Shown piece by piece: positions 17,899 through 27,300 of a stretch of 64,000 nucleotides of DNA. A program made the position numbers and the translations under genes. Every line of letters begins with the position of its first letter. Position 1 is the first letter of the stretch. Source of the stretch: Streptomyces canus (GTDB lineage: Bacteria > Actinomycetota > Actinomycetes > Streptomycetales > Streptomycetaceae); contig NZ_JAUSYQ010000002.1 of the NCBI RefSeq assembly GCF_030816965.1, positions 5,553,501 to 5,617,500 of the forward strand. Direction: 5' to 3'. Under the pieces are notes generated by a model. It ran no database searches and was not told the DNA's origin. It was given only the letters and a program-made list of their open reading frames with translations.

Positions 17899-19821
17899 CT
17901 ACCTACCCGCCCGCCCCCTGCGCCCCAGCAACTCCGCGAGCCCCCGACGAGTCGCCGCCAGCACCACCCGGTCCGAGGCCTGCAACACATACGTGTCCGG
18001 CAGGTCCCACGCCAGCCCCGGAGCGTCCCCCGACTCCTCCCGCGCCAGCACCCGCCAGGAACCCGCCCGGAACGCCTCGCCGACCGTCCTCCCCTCCAGT
18101 TGGGGATGCCCGCCCACATCGACCGCCGCGAACAGCAGCACCCGCCGCTCGACCGGAAACGCCCCCAGGATCTGGCGCCCCATCATCGCCCCGGCGAAGG
18201 CGGGAGCCGCCAGATGGGAGACACTCCGGCTCCGGGTGGACGCCCGGGGGTGGGCGGCCCGCAGGGTCCGGTACACCGCCGTCGCGAAGTCGTCGTCGTA
18301 CAGCCGCAGCACCACCCGCAGATCGGGCCGCACGGCCCGCGCGTACAGCACGGCCTCGAGATTCGTCGTGTCCGCGCTGGTCACCGCGAGCAGCGCATGG
18401 GCGCGGTGGATCTTGGCGGCCTCCAGGACCCCTTCCTGGGTGACGTCACCGAGCACCACCGGCACCCGCAGCCGTCGGGCCGTGGCGAGTCCGCGGGCCT
18501 CGGGGTCGGACTCGACGCAGACCACGGGGATGTTCAGCTCCCGCAGCCGCGTCAGCACCCGGGTGCCGATCTTGCCGAGCCCGAGCAGCACGACATGTCC
18601 GCCGAGGCCACGGGGCGGTTTGCGCAGGGAGGACGTGGTGCGGAAGGTGCCGAGTACTTCCAGGACCGCCGCGAGGAGCACCGGAAGGAGCAGCAACCCG
18701 GCGAGTCCGGACAGCAGTTGGAGGATCTGCCGCCCGACGGACTCCCCGATCGCGGGATCGTCGATGGCGAACAGATCGAGCAGCGTCAGATAGAAGGCGC
18801 GCAGGGGATGGATCCCGGTCACCAGCCAGAGCGCGACGGCGAGCGCGACCACGCATCCCACCATCCCTGCCAGCGACCACCGCAGCCGCCGCGAGAACAG
18901 CGAGGCGAACCACGGCATCACACCCCGCCCGTCGGGCAAGGAGGGCCCGGCGTACGACACCTGCTCCAGCACGACGGTCGCGCGCCCGCCGCCGTCCCGT
19001 ACCGCTGCCGCGTCCGGCAGCAGCGTCGGCCCCAGGTCGACGCCGGGCCCGGCACTGTCGGTCGGTGAGAGCAGGGCGAGCGTGGCAAGACCCGGGTCGG
19101 CGCTCGTCCCGGCCCCGGACGGCGGCCGTTCGACCGCACGCAGCAGCAGGCCGCCGGTCTGGAGCACCTTGCTGGTGCCGGTCAGGGCGGTGGCGGCCAG
19201 CGCGGGCGCGGCCGTGTCGGCGTCGGAGAGCACGGTCGTGGAGGCGTCGAACCCGGAACCGTCGGCCGGGCCGCCCACCCCCTCGCCGGAGGCCAACGCG
19301 GCGGCCTGGTCGAGGAGTTCCTCGATGTGCTGGCCGAGGCGCCGGTTGTAGAGCCGCAGCACGAGCCGCAGCCGGGGGTTGAGGCGGCGGGCGGTGAGGG
19401 CGGCACGGATATTGGTCTCGTCGTCGTCGTACACGAGCGCGAGCGCGTCCGCCCGCTCCACGCCCGCCTCGGCGAGCGCGGCCTCGTTCGGCTCGGCGGC
19501 CTCCATCAGCCGTACGCCGCCCGGGGGTTCGGCAGCGGGGGCGGCACCGCTGTTGCCGCCTCCGCCTCCGCCCCCGTTGCCGGTCAGGCCGGCGGCCGCC
19601 GTCACCACCCGGTCGAGCAGCGCGGACGCGGCTCGGGCCCGCACGACCACCGGTGGCCGCACGGACCGTTCGGAGGCCGGCACGACGAGCGTGACCTGCT
19701 CGCCGTAGACCCCTCTGAGCTCGGCCGCAAGCCGGTGCGCGAGCCCGTCGTCCCCGCACACCACCATGTGCGCGGCCGCGTCGCCCGGCAGCCCTGGACT
19801 CTGGTTCGGAACGCTCCCCAC
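17899..19821 (-). CDS. Ion-channel-like protein with two RCK (TrkA-N) NAD-binding domains
   Basis: The protein has about 640 residues. Order: an N-terminal RCK-like Rossmann domain (HMVVCGDDGLAHRLAAEL), a Gly/Asn-rich linker, a second part of that module, a pore-like region with two or three TM segments (LRWSLAGMVGCVVALAVALW and LLSGLAGLLLLPVLLAAVL) and a second RCK domain (HVVLLGLGKIGTRVL) with TrkA-C-like end. The segment between the TM helices lacks a TVGYG potassium filter. I use the GTG at 19821; an ATG ahead of VVCGDDG is an alternative, and the frame is open further upstream. Confidence 0.82.
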   Translation of the reverse strand: MGSVPNQSPGLPGDAAAHMVVCGDDGLAHRLAAELRGVYGEQVTLVVPASERSVRPPVVVRARAASALLDRVVTAAAGLTGNGGGGGGGNSGAAPAAEPPGGVRLMEAAEPNEAALAEAGVERADALALVYDDDETNIRAALTARRLNPRLRLVLRLYNRRLGQHIEELLDQAAALASGEGVGGPADGSGFDASTTVLSDADTAAPALAATALTGTSKVLQTGGLLLRAVERPPSGAGTSADPGLATLALLSPTDSAGPGVDLGPTLLPDAAAVRDGGGRATVVLEQVSYAGPSLPDGRGVMPWFASLFSRRLRWSLAGMVGCVVALAVALWLVTGIHPLRAFYLTLLDLFAIDDPAIGESVGRQILQLLSGLAGLLLLPVLLAAVLEVLGTFRTTSSLRKPPRGLGGHVVLLGLGKIGTRVLTRLRELNIPVVCVESDPEARGLATARRLRVPVVLGDVTQEGVLEAAKIHRAHALLAVTSADTTNLEAVLYARAVRPDLRVVLRLYDDDFATAVYRTLRAAHPRASTRSRSVSHLAAPAFAGAMMGRQILGAFPVERRVLLFAAVDVGGHPQLEGRTVGEAFRAGSWRVLAREESGDAPGLAWDLPDTYVLQASDRVVLAATRRGLAELLGRRGRAGR

Positions 19822-20002
19822 AAGGGAGAAGAGTGCCCCACCGTGACGGGTGGTGCCACGACCGGGGCCCCGGGTGGTGTCATGTAATGGCCAACCTTCC
19901 CCAAGGAATCCCCAAACCCCCGCGCACACTGAACAAACGGACCTTCACCGCCGTACGCACCAGCGGGGAAACCAGCACCTCACCACCGGAGGGAACCCGG
20001 CC

Positions 20003-21025
20003 GTGGCCGTCACCAAAGCACCTCCGCGCACGCGGGACACCGGCGAGGACCCGCGCCCGGCACCGGACCCGGAGGCGCGGCGCCTCGACTCCCCCCTCAC
20101 GCTGACCCTGCTGATGCTCCTGGTGGTGCTGTGCCAGGGTCCGATCCGCGGGGCGCTGGGCGCGCCGGTCATGCAGAGCTGGATGACGGTGTTCGTCGCC
20201 GTGCTCGTCCAGGCGCTGCCCTTCCTGGTGCTCGGGGTGCTGCTGTCGGCGGCGATCGCGGTGTTCGTGCCGCCGTCGTTCTTCGCCCGCGCCCTGCCGA
20301 AGAACCCCACCCTCGCGGTGCCGGTGGCCGGGGTGGCGGGCGCGGTGCTGCCGGGCTGCGAGTGCGCGTCGGTGCCGGTGGCCGGTGCGCTGGTGCGCAG
20401 GGGTGTCACCCCGGCCGCGGCGCTCGCCTTCCTGCTCTCGGCACCGGCGATCAACCCGATCGTGCTGACGGCGACCGCCGTCGCCTTCCCGCGCAACCCG
20501 GAGATGGTCGTGGCCCGGCTCGTCGCGAGCCTGCTGGTGGCGTGCGTGATGGGCTGGCTCTGGCTGCGCCTCGGCCGCACCGACCTGCTGAAGACGCCGG
20601 CCCGTCACGCGTACGAGGGCCAGGGCAAGGGCGCCGCCTTCTGGGGTTCGGTGCGGCACGACGTGATGCACGCGGGCGGCTTCCTGGTCGTCGGCGCGAT
20701 GGCGGCGGCGACCCTGAAGGCCGTGGTCCCGCAGACGTGGCTGCGTACGGCGGCGGAGAACCCGGTGATCGCCGTGCTGGCCCTCGCGGCGCTCGCCGTG
20801 GTGCTGTCGATCTGCTCGGAGGCGGACGCGTTCGTGGCGGCCTCGCTCACCCAGTTCTCGCTCACCGCGCGGCTGACCTTCCTGGTCGTCGGCCCGCTGA
20901 TCGACCTCAAGCTGTTCGCCATGCAGACGGGCACCTTCGGCCGCGCCTTCGCCCTGCGGTTCGCCCCCGCCACCCTCGCGCTGGCGATCGTGGTCTCCGT
21001 CCTGACCGGGCTGGTGATGCTGTGA
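20003..21025 (+). CDS. Permease of the PF03773 (YraQ-like) family
   Basis: The protein has 340 residues and about eight TM segments. The family signature VLPGCECASVPVAGALVRRGVTPAAALAFLLSAPAINPIV contains a Cys pair and a re-entrant-like repeat, mirrored later by AALAVVLSICSEADAFVAASL. The GTG at 20003 follows CCGGAGGGA. It overlaps the TIGR03943 gene by four bases, a pairing that is common and often zinc-responsive; I see no convincing Zur box here. The transported substrate is unknown. Confidence 0.88.
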   Translation: MAVTKAPPRTRDTGEDPRPAPDPEARRLDSPLTLTLLMLLVVLCQGPIRGALGAPVMQSWMTVFVAVLVQALPFLVLGVLLSAAIAVFVPPSFFARALPKNPTLAVPVAGVAGAVLPGCECASVPVAGALVRRGVTPAAALAFLLSAPAINPIVLTATAVAFPRNPEMVVARLVASLLVACVMGWLWLRLGRTDLLKTPARHAYEGQGKGAAFWGSVRHDVMHAGGFLVVGAMAAATLKAVVPQTWLRTAAENPVIAVLALAALAVVLSICSEADAFVAASLTQFSLTARLTFLVVGPLIDLKLFAMQTGTFGRAFALRFAPATLALAIVVSVLTGLVML

Positions 21026-21732
21026 ACCGGCAGGCACAGTCGGCGGTCCTGTTCGTCCTCGGCGCGGCCCTTCTGCACGCGGGCCTCACCGACCTCTACC
21101 TCCGCTACGTCAAGGCGGGCCTGCGCCCGCTGGTCCTCGCGGCCGGTGTCGTCCTCATCGCGACGGCGCTGGCGACGGCCTGGTACGAGTGGCGGGCCAA
21201 AGCCAAGGAGGAGGAACACGCCCACCGCGAACCCCGGGTCTCCTGGCTGCTCGTCCTTCCCCTCTTCGCCCTGATCCTCGTCGCCCCGCCCGCCCTCGGC
21301 TCCTACAGCGCGATGCGCACGGGTACGGCCCTGCAGCAGTCGTACGGCTATATGAAGCTCCCGAAGAGCGGACCTCTGCGGCTCGGCCTCGCCGACTACG
21401 CGGGCCGCGCCGTCTACGAGCACGGCCGGGGGCTCGAGGGGCGGCAGATCGTCATCACCGGGTTCGTCGCCCTGGACCACTCCGGCGCGCCCTACCTGGT
21501 CCGCATGGCCCTCAACTGCTGTGCGGCGGACGCCCAGCCGGTCAAGGTCGGGCTGACCGGGCAGATCCCGCCGGTCCTCAAGCCGGACGGCTGGCTCCAG
21601 GTGACCGGCACCTACACGGCCAGGCGGACCAAGGACACGGTGAACGGCGGCCCGATCCCGTACCTCGAGATCACGCAGGCGAAGCCGATCCCGACGCCGC
21701 GCGACCCGTACGACGAGACCTGGAACAACTGA
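21022..21732 (+). CDS. TIGR03943 family membrane protein
   Basis: The protein has 236 residues with an N-terminal pair of TM helices, a third TM near residues 75-95 and a C-terminal soluble domain containing VRMALNCCAADAQPVKVGL. TIGR03943 proteins are nearly always encoded with a PF03773 permease, as here with a GTGA overlap, and the two probably work as one membrane complex. The twin cysteines could bind metal, which is inference. Confidence 0.88.
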   Translation: MNRQAQSAVLFVLGAALLHAGLTDLYLRYVKAGLRPLVLAAGVVLIATALATAWYEWRAKAKEEEHAHREPRVSWLLVLPLFALILVAPPALGSYSAMRTGTALQQSYGYMKLPKSGPLRLGLADYAGRAVYEHGRGLEGRQIVITGFVALDHSGAPYLVRMALNCCAADAQPVKVGLTGQIPPVLKPDGWLQVTGTYTARRTKDTVNGGPIPYLEITQAKPIPTPRDPYDETWNN

Positions 21733-21735
21733 CGC

Positions 21736-21895
21736 TCAGCCCTTCAGCGAGGCGAACGCCTCGTCCAGCAGCGTGACGAGGCCGCGGCGCCCGTCGGAGG
21801 CCGTCCAGTACTCCAGGGCGATGTTCAGACAGTTCAGCGCGGCGCCCGCGCGCACGGCCAGGGCGGGCCGCCAGCTGTGCTGTTTCTCCAGGTGG
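21736..21895 (-). pseudogene. TetR-family regulator, C-terminal fragment
   Basis: The leftward frame ends in WRPALAVRAGAALNCLN then IALEYWTASDGRR and LVTLLDEAFASL, the usual end of a TetR-family ligand-binding domain. Upstream of this (to the right) the frame loses all TetR resemblance and no helix-turn-helix is present. About 45 residues of the original gene remain. The break falls near 21895, directly against the fragment of a dienelactone hydrolase on the other strand. Confidence 0.7.
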
Positions 21896-21897
21896 CG

Positions 21898-22080
21898 GGC
21901 GCGCAGGGACGGCGTGTCACAGAGGCCCTCACCGAGGCGGGTGTCGAGTACCGCAGCGAGGTCTACGAAGGGGCCCGCCACGGTTTCACCCAGGCCGACA
22001 CGGCGATGTACGGCGCGGAGCCGACGGATCGTCACTGGGCCGCGCTGCTGGACCTGTTCGCCCGCAGGCTCTCCGGCTGA
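21898..22080 (+). pseudogene. Dienelactone hydrolase family, C-terminal fragment
   Basis: About 60 residues remain: RVTEALTEAGVEYRSEVYEG, then ARHGF with the catalytic His of the alpha/beta hydrolase, and RHWAALLDLFARRL at the end. The nucleophile (GxCxG) and acid residue are missing because the first three quarters of the gene are gone. No start codon with a ribosome-binding site serves the fragment. Confidence 0.72.
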
Positions 22081-22172
22081 CCCCGTCCGGCGCGGGCCGG
22101 GGGCGTGGTGGTGACGGCGTCACGCCGACCCGTCTGGCCCTTGCCCCTGCGGGAACCTCCCCCTAGCCTGAA

Positions 22173-22191
22173 ATCTGACGATCCATCAGAT
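22173..22191. promoter_or_regulatory. Operator-like inverted repeat before the amidohydrolase
   Basis: ATCTGA (22173-22178) and TCAGAT (22186-22191) form a dyad with a 7-base spacer, 20 bp before the amidohydrolase start. Size and position suit a TetR-type repressor site overlapping the promoter. Which protein binds it is unknown. Confidence 0.55.
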
Positions 22192-22210
22192 ACCGGCTAG
22201 GGGGCAGGCA

Positions 22211-23428
22211 ATGGCCGTCACCACCGAGAGCGGAACCCGGGACATCCCCAAAATCATCAGCGTGGACGATCACGTGATCGAGCCCGCGCACCTCTTCGAG
22301 ACCTGGCTTCCGGCGAAGTACCGGGACAGGGGGCCGAAGCCGCTCACCGCCGGCATCGGGGACCTCGCGTACGTCGGCGGGAAGTACCGGTTCACCACCG
22401 ATCCCGAAGGCCAGATGACGGACTGGTGGGAGTACGAGGGCGACCTCTTCCCGTACAAGCGGATCATCGCGGCCGTCGGCTTCTCGCGGGACGAGATGAC
22501 CCTCGACGGAATCACGCGCGAGCAGATGCGGCGAGGCTGCTGGGATCCCAAGGCCCGCCTGGAGGACATGGACATCAACCATGTCGAGGCCTCCCTGTGC
22601 TTCCCGACCTTCCCGCGGTTCTGCGGGCAGACCTTCGCCGAGGCCAAGGACAAGGAGGTCGGGCTCGCCTGTGTGCGCGCCTACAACGACTGGATGGTCG
22701 AGGAGTGGTGCGGGGACAGCGGGGGCCGGCTGATCCCGCTGTGCCTCATCCCGCTGTGGGACATCGAACTCGCGGTCGCGGAGATCCACCGCAACGCCGC
22801 ACGGGGCGTACGGGCCGTCACCTTCAGCGAGATCCCGACCTACCTGGGGCTGCCGTCGATCCACTCCGGCTACTGGGACCCGTTCTTCGCGGCCTGCGAG
22901 GAGACCGGGACGGTCGTCAACATGCACATCGGCAGCAGCTCCCAGATGCCGGCCGCGTCCCCCGACGCCCCGCCGGCCGTGCAGGCCTCCCTCTCCTTCA
23001 ACAACGCCATGGCCTCGATGATGGACTTCCTCTTCTCCGGGGTCCTGGTGAAGTTCCCGCGGCTCAAACTGGCGTACAGCGAGGGCCAGATGGGCTGGAT
23101 CCCCTACGCCCTGGAACGGGCCGACGACGTCTGGGAGGAGCACCGGGCCTGGGGCGGCGTCAAGGACCTGATCCCGGAGCCGCCGTCGACGTACTACTAC
23201 CGGCAGATCTTCTGCTGCTTCTTCCGCGACAAGCACGGCATCGAGGCCATCGAGACCGTCGGCGTGGACAACGCGACCTTCGAGACCGACTACCCGCACG
23301 TCGACTCGACCTGGCCGCACACCAAGAAGGTCGCGTGGGAGCACGTGGCCGGGCTGTCCGACGAGGTGACCTACAAGCTGCTGCGGGGGAACGCGATCCG
23401 GATGCTGGAGCTCGGCTTCGACCGGTAG
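22211..23428 (+). CDS. Amidohydrolase family protein (PF04909, ACMSD-like)
   Basis: The protein has 405 residues. The metal-binding signature starts with SVDDHVIEP near the N-terminus, and later motifs are VNMHIGSSS and FETDYPHVDSTWP. This places it in the ACMSD-like amidohydrolase-2 group, which catalyses non-oxidative decarboxylations or hydrolyses with one divalent metal. The natural substrate is unknown. An operator-like dyad precedes the gene; the fused TetR/hydrolase remnants lie just upstream. Confidence 0.9.
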   Translation: MAVTTESGTRDIPKIISVDDHVIEPAHLFETWLPAKYRDRGPKPLTAGIGDLAYVGGKYRFTTDPEGQMTDWWEYEGDLFPYKRIIAAVGFSRDEMTLDGITREQMRRGCWDPKARLEDMDINHVEASLCFPTFPRFCGQTFAEAKDKEVGLACVRAYNDWMVEEWCGDSGGRLIPLCLIPLWDIELAVAEIHRNAARGVRAVTFSEIPTYLGLPSIHSGYWDPFFAACEETGTVVNMHIGSSSQMPAASPDAPPAVQASLSFNNAMASMMDFLFSGVLVKFPRLKLAYSEGQMGWIPYALERADDVWEEHRAWGGVKDLIPEPPSTYYYRQIFCCFFRDKHGIEAIETVGVDNATFETDYPHVDSTWPHTKKVAWEHVAGLSDEVTYKLLRGNAIRMLELGFDR

Positions 23429-23441
23429 CCCGACAGCCCGG

Positions 23442-24179
23442 TCAGCGGCTCCAGTCGAGGGCGGCCAGCGCTCGCGCCCGCGCCTCCGTCACCGCTACTC
23501 GGGCCGCCCGCTCCGCCGTGTCCACGTGCGCCGCCTGCCCGGTCACCTGGCCCTCCCACTTGCGGTAGAGGAGGCCGGGCTCGGCGGTGAACCAGCCGCG
23601 GCTCACGGCGTCCAGGGCCAGCAGCAGGCCGGTGTCCTCGGAGGCGGGCAGGGCCATCCAGCCGCCGAGGGCGAGCAGCAGCTCACGGCGGACGAACAGG
23701 GTTCCGGGGACGACCATCGGGAGGGCGTGGGCCTTCCAGTGCGCGAGAAGCGCGCCGGGCGTGAGAGGCCCCTCCTCGGGGTCGACGGGGGAGGAGACCG
23801 TGGAGCCGTCGGGGAGCCGGTCCAGGGCTCGGGAGGTCGCCCAGCCGAGTGCGGGGTCGGCCTCCAGCACGGCCAGGTCCCGGGCGAGCGCGCCCGGGGT
23901 GAGCAGGTCGTCGGCGTCCAGGACCTTCACGTACGGCCCCGTCGCGTGCGCGAGCGCGATGGTGCGGGCGACGCCCGGCCCGCCGGGGCGGCCCTGACGG
24001 AAGGTCACCCGGGGGTCGTCGGGGACGTACGGGCGCACCTCGTCCGTCCGGCCGTCCTCCTGTATCACCCAGCGCCACTCCCAGCCCCCGGGCAGTTCCT
24101 GTGCGCACAGTGAGGCGTAGGCATCCGGCAGGAAGCGGGCGGACGGGGCGTGGACGGCCGTGATGATCGTTATGCGCAC
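23442..24179 (-). CDS. Glycosyltransferase family 2 protein
   Basis: The protein has 245 residues with a GT-A fold. Key motifs are the N-terminal MRITIITAVHAPSARFL, the metal-binding VKVLDADDLLTPGAL, and LGGWMALPASEDTGLLL near the expected acceptor or base region. No TM segment is visible, so it acts on the cytosolic side. Donor and acceptor sugars are unknown. It is convergent with the amidohydrolase, with 13 bp between stops. Confidence 0.88.
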   Translation of the reverse strand: MRITIITAVHAPSARFLPDAYASLCAQELPGGWEWRWVIQEDGRTDEVRPYVPDDPRVTFRQGRPGGPGVARTIALAHATGPYVKVLDADDLLTPGALARDLAVLEADPALGWATSRALDRLPDGSTVSSPVDPEEGPLTPGALLAHWKAHALPMVVPGTLFVRRELLLALGGWMALPASEDTGLLLALDAVSRGWFTAEPGLLYRKWEGQVTGQAAHVDTAERAARVAVTEARARALAALDWSR

Positions 24180-24214
24180 GGGCCCAGCCTAAATGTGATC
24201 AAGGCATGAAAAGA

Positions 24215-24252
24215 CCCGACCGCTGGCGACGGGGGATGCACCAGCGATCGGG
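24215..24252. terminator. 12-bp-stem hairpin between glycosyltransferase and WD40 ATPase genes
   Basis: CCCGACCGCTGG (24215-24226) and CCAGCGATCGGG (24241-24252) form a stem with one mismatch and a 14-base loop. It lies upstream of the glycosyltransferase start (36 bp) and downstream of the WD40 ATPase stop, both genes reading leftwards. Most likely it ends the ATPase transcript; a leader or small RNA function cannot be excluded. Confidence 0.5.
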
Positions 24253-24342
24253 CTGTGGCCAAGACTAACAAGGCCGCAGGAACAGCGGGAGCGGACTGCT
24301 CAGCTGGGGGGAGGAGTTGTGAGCGGGATCACGTAATGCGCT

Positions 24343-27300
24343 TCAGTCGCACGGAGGATCGTACGAGAGCCGCGGCAGGTACTCCTCCCACTTCTGGCGG
24401 GTCAGGACGTTCCGGGTCGTGGCGCAGATGTGGCTGATCGCGTCGTCGACGTCCAGGTCCCACAGCCGGATGGTGTCCGCGCCGCTGGAGACCCCGAGCA
24501 TGCGGCTGTCGGGGCTGAAGGAGAGGAAGCTGCCGGTCTTGGCGCTGGGGCTCATCGACCGCCCGATGGGGCCGGCCGCGGACGGGTCGGCCACGTCCCA
24601 GAGCCGGACCGTGTTGTCGTTGCCGCCGCTGGCCAGCGTGGAGCCGTCACGGCTGTACGTCAGTGACACGACCGCCTCGGTGTGCCCGGTGAGCGCCGAG
24701 CCCGTCTGCTCGGCGTGCGTGGGGTCGGTCACGTCCCACAGCCGGACCGCGTCGTCGTCGCTGCCGCTGGCCAGGGTGTGCCCGTCCGGGCTGAAGACGA
24801 GCACGTTGACGGGCCCGGTGTGCCCGGTGAGTGGCTTGCGGAGCAGGGTCGGACGGGCCGGGTCCGTCACCTTCCACAGCCGGATCGTGCCGTCCGCGCT
24901 GCCACTGGCCAGGGTCCGGCCGTCCGGGCTGAAGGCAAGGCCGTCGATGTACCCCCTGTGGCCGGCGATCGGGCCGTGGGAGACCGGGTGGGCCGGGTCG
25001 GTGACGTCCCACAGTTGGAATGTGCGGCTGTCGTAGGCGGTGGCCAGGGTGCGTCCGTCCGGGCTGAACGCCAGTGCGTCCGGACCCATGAACCGGGAGC
25101 GCAGGACGAGCGCCGGACCGTAGGGGGCGGGGTGGGCCGGGTCGGTGACGTTCCACAGGTGCACCCGGCCGGTGGTGAGCACCGCGAGGGTGCGGCCGTC
25201 GGGGGAGAACAGCACCTGGGAGTCCGGGTCGCGCGCCACGGGTGTGAACGGCTTGCCCAGGGCCACGGGACGGGCCGGGTCCGTCACGTTCCACAGCCGG
25301 ATCCGCCCGTCCCGCCCGGCCGTGGCGAGCACCTCGCCGTCCCGTCGGAACGCCCCGCTGCTGCCCACCACGTCTCCCGCCGGGATCGACCACAGGCGCA
25401 CCTTGCTGTCGCCGCTGCCGGTGGCGAGGGTCCGGCCGTCGGGGCTGAAGCCCAGCGCGTACATCTCCCCGCTGCTGCCGGCGAGGGGCTCGCCGATCTG
25501 CGAGGGGTACGCCGGATCGGTCACGTTCCACAGGCTCGCCGTGCTGTCCGCGCTGGCGGCGGCGAGCATGCTCCCGTCCGGGCTGAAGGCCACGGACCAG
25601 ATGGGACCGGTGTGGCCGGTCAGCGGCGAGCCCACAGGCTGTGGATCGAGCGGGTCGTGCACGTCCCACAGCCGGACGGTGTCGTCCGCGCTGCCGCTCG
25701 CGAGCACGGTCCCGTCCGGGCTGAAGGCGACCGAGTGCACCAGGCCCGCATGACCGGCCAGGACCCGGTCGTACGGCCGTGGCCTGCGCGGATCGGTGGT
25801 GTTCCACAGCCGGATCGTCTGGTCGTCGCCCCCGGCCGCCAGCATGCGCCCGTCGGGGCTCCACGCCACGGACCGTACGGCGGCCCCGGCCCCGCTGAGC
25901 TCGGCGGGAGGCTGTTTCCTGTCACGCATGTTCCACAGCCGTACGGTCCTGTCCTCACCGGCGGAGGCCAGGGTGCGCCCGTCCGGGCTGAAGGCGATCA
26001 GGTAGATCGTGCCGCGGTGCCCGGTCAGGGGAGCACCGAGCGGCTTCGGCGAGCGCGGGTCGCTGACGTCCCACAGCCGGATCCTGCCGTCGTCCCCCGC
26101 ACCGGCGAGAGTCCTGCCGTCCGGACTGAACACCGCGCTGCTGACCCAGCTCGTGCCGCCGGCGAGCGGCTCGCCCAGCGCCTTGGGATGGGTGCGGTCG
26201 CTGACGTCCCACAGGCGCACAGTCCGGTCGTAGCTGGCGGTGGCGAGGAGCTTGCCGTCCGGGCTGAACGAGGTGAGGTAGACGGCACCGGTGTGTCCGG
26301 TGAGCGGGGTGGCCAGCGGGGCGTTGACGATGGAGATCAGCCGGGTGTTGGTGCCCTCGTCGTCGGGCCTGAGGCGGTGTGCGACCAGGTCGATCCGGGC
26401 GGACAGCGACGGGTCCGTGTACTGGACGCGGTCCGCCTCGGCGACGACCTGCTCGAACACGGCGTCGTTGCGCTGCTGCCAGGCGACCACCGCCGAACCG
26501 ACGGCCACCATCGCGAGGACGACCAGGGCCGACACCGCGCCCCGGGCGATCAGGACCGTACGCCGGCGCAGCCGGACCGAGGCGGCCAGGAACTCCACCG
26601 CACTGCGGGTCAGGTAGGTGTCCCCGGCGGACTTCGCCCACGTGCGCGCCTGTTCGAGCCGCGACCCCCGGTACAGCAGCGACGAGTCGCGGTTCGAGCC
26701 TTCCCAGGAGCGGCCGTCCTCCTCGATGCGCTGGCGCAGCAGATGGTCGCTGCGGTCCTCGTCGATCCACTCGCGCAGCCGCGGCCAGGCCGTCAGCAGG
26801 GCCTCGTGGGTGATCTCCACGGTCTCCGCGTCCAGCGTCACCAGCCGGGCGCGCACCAGCGCCTCCAGGGACTCCTCCGTCTTGCCCGGGTCCGTCGACT
26901 CGGCGGCCAGCCGGCGCCGGGTGCCGCGCCGACGGGTGGCCTGGGTGTCCTCGCCGAGGCGCACCAGACGGAGCAGCAGCAGCCGGGCCGCCGTACGCGC
27001 CGCCGGGTCCAGACCGGACCAGGCCCGCTCGGCGGTCGCCGCGACCGCGCCCTGGATACCGCCGGCCGCGCGGTAGCCGGCCACGGTCAGCCGGCCCGCC
27101 TTGCGGCGCTGCCAGGTCGCGAGCAGGGCGTGCGAGAGCAGCGGCAGTACGCCCGCGCCGTGCTCCCCCACGGCCCGAAAGGCAGGGGAGGTGCCCCCAC
27201 CGCGCGGACCGTCGGCGCTCACCTCTCGGATGATCAGCTCCGTGAGCCCCGGTTCCAGTTCCAGGCCCACCGCCCGGGCCGGACCGGTCACGGCCTCGCG

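Noticed and set aside
19822..20002. Zur box upstream of the permease-TIGR03943 operon
   Set aside because: The pairing is often zinc-regulated, but no TGaaAATGATTTTCA-like sequence is visible.
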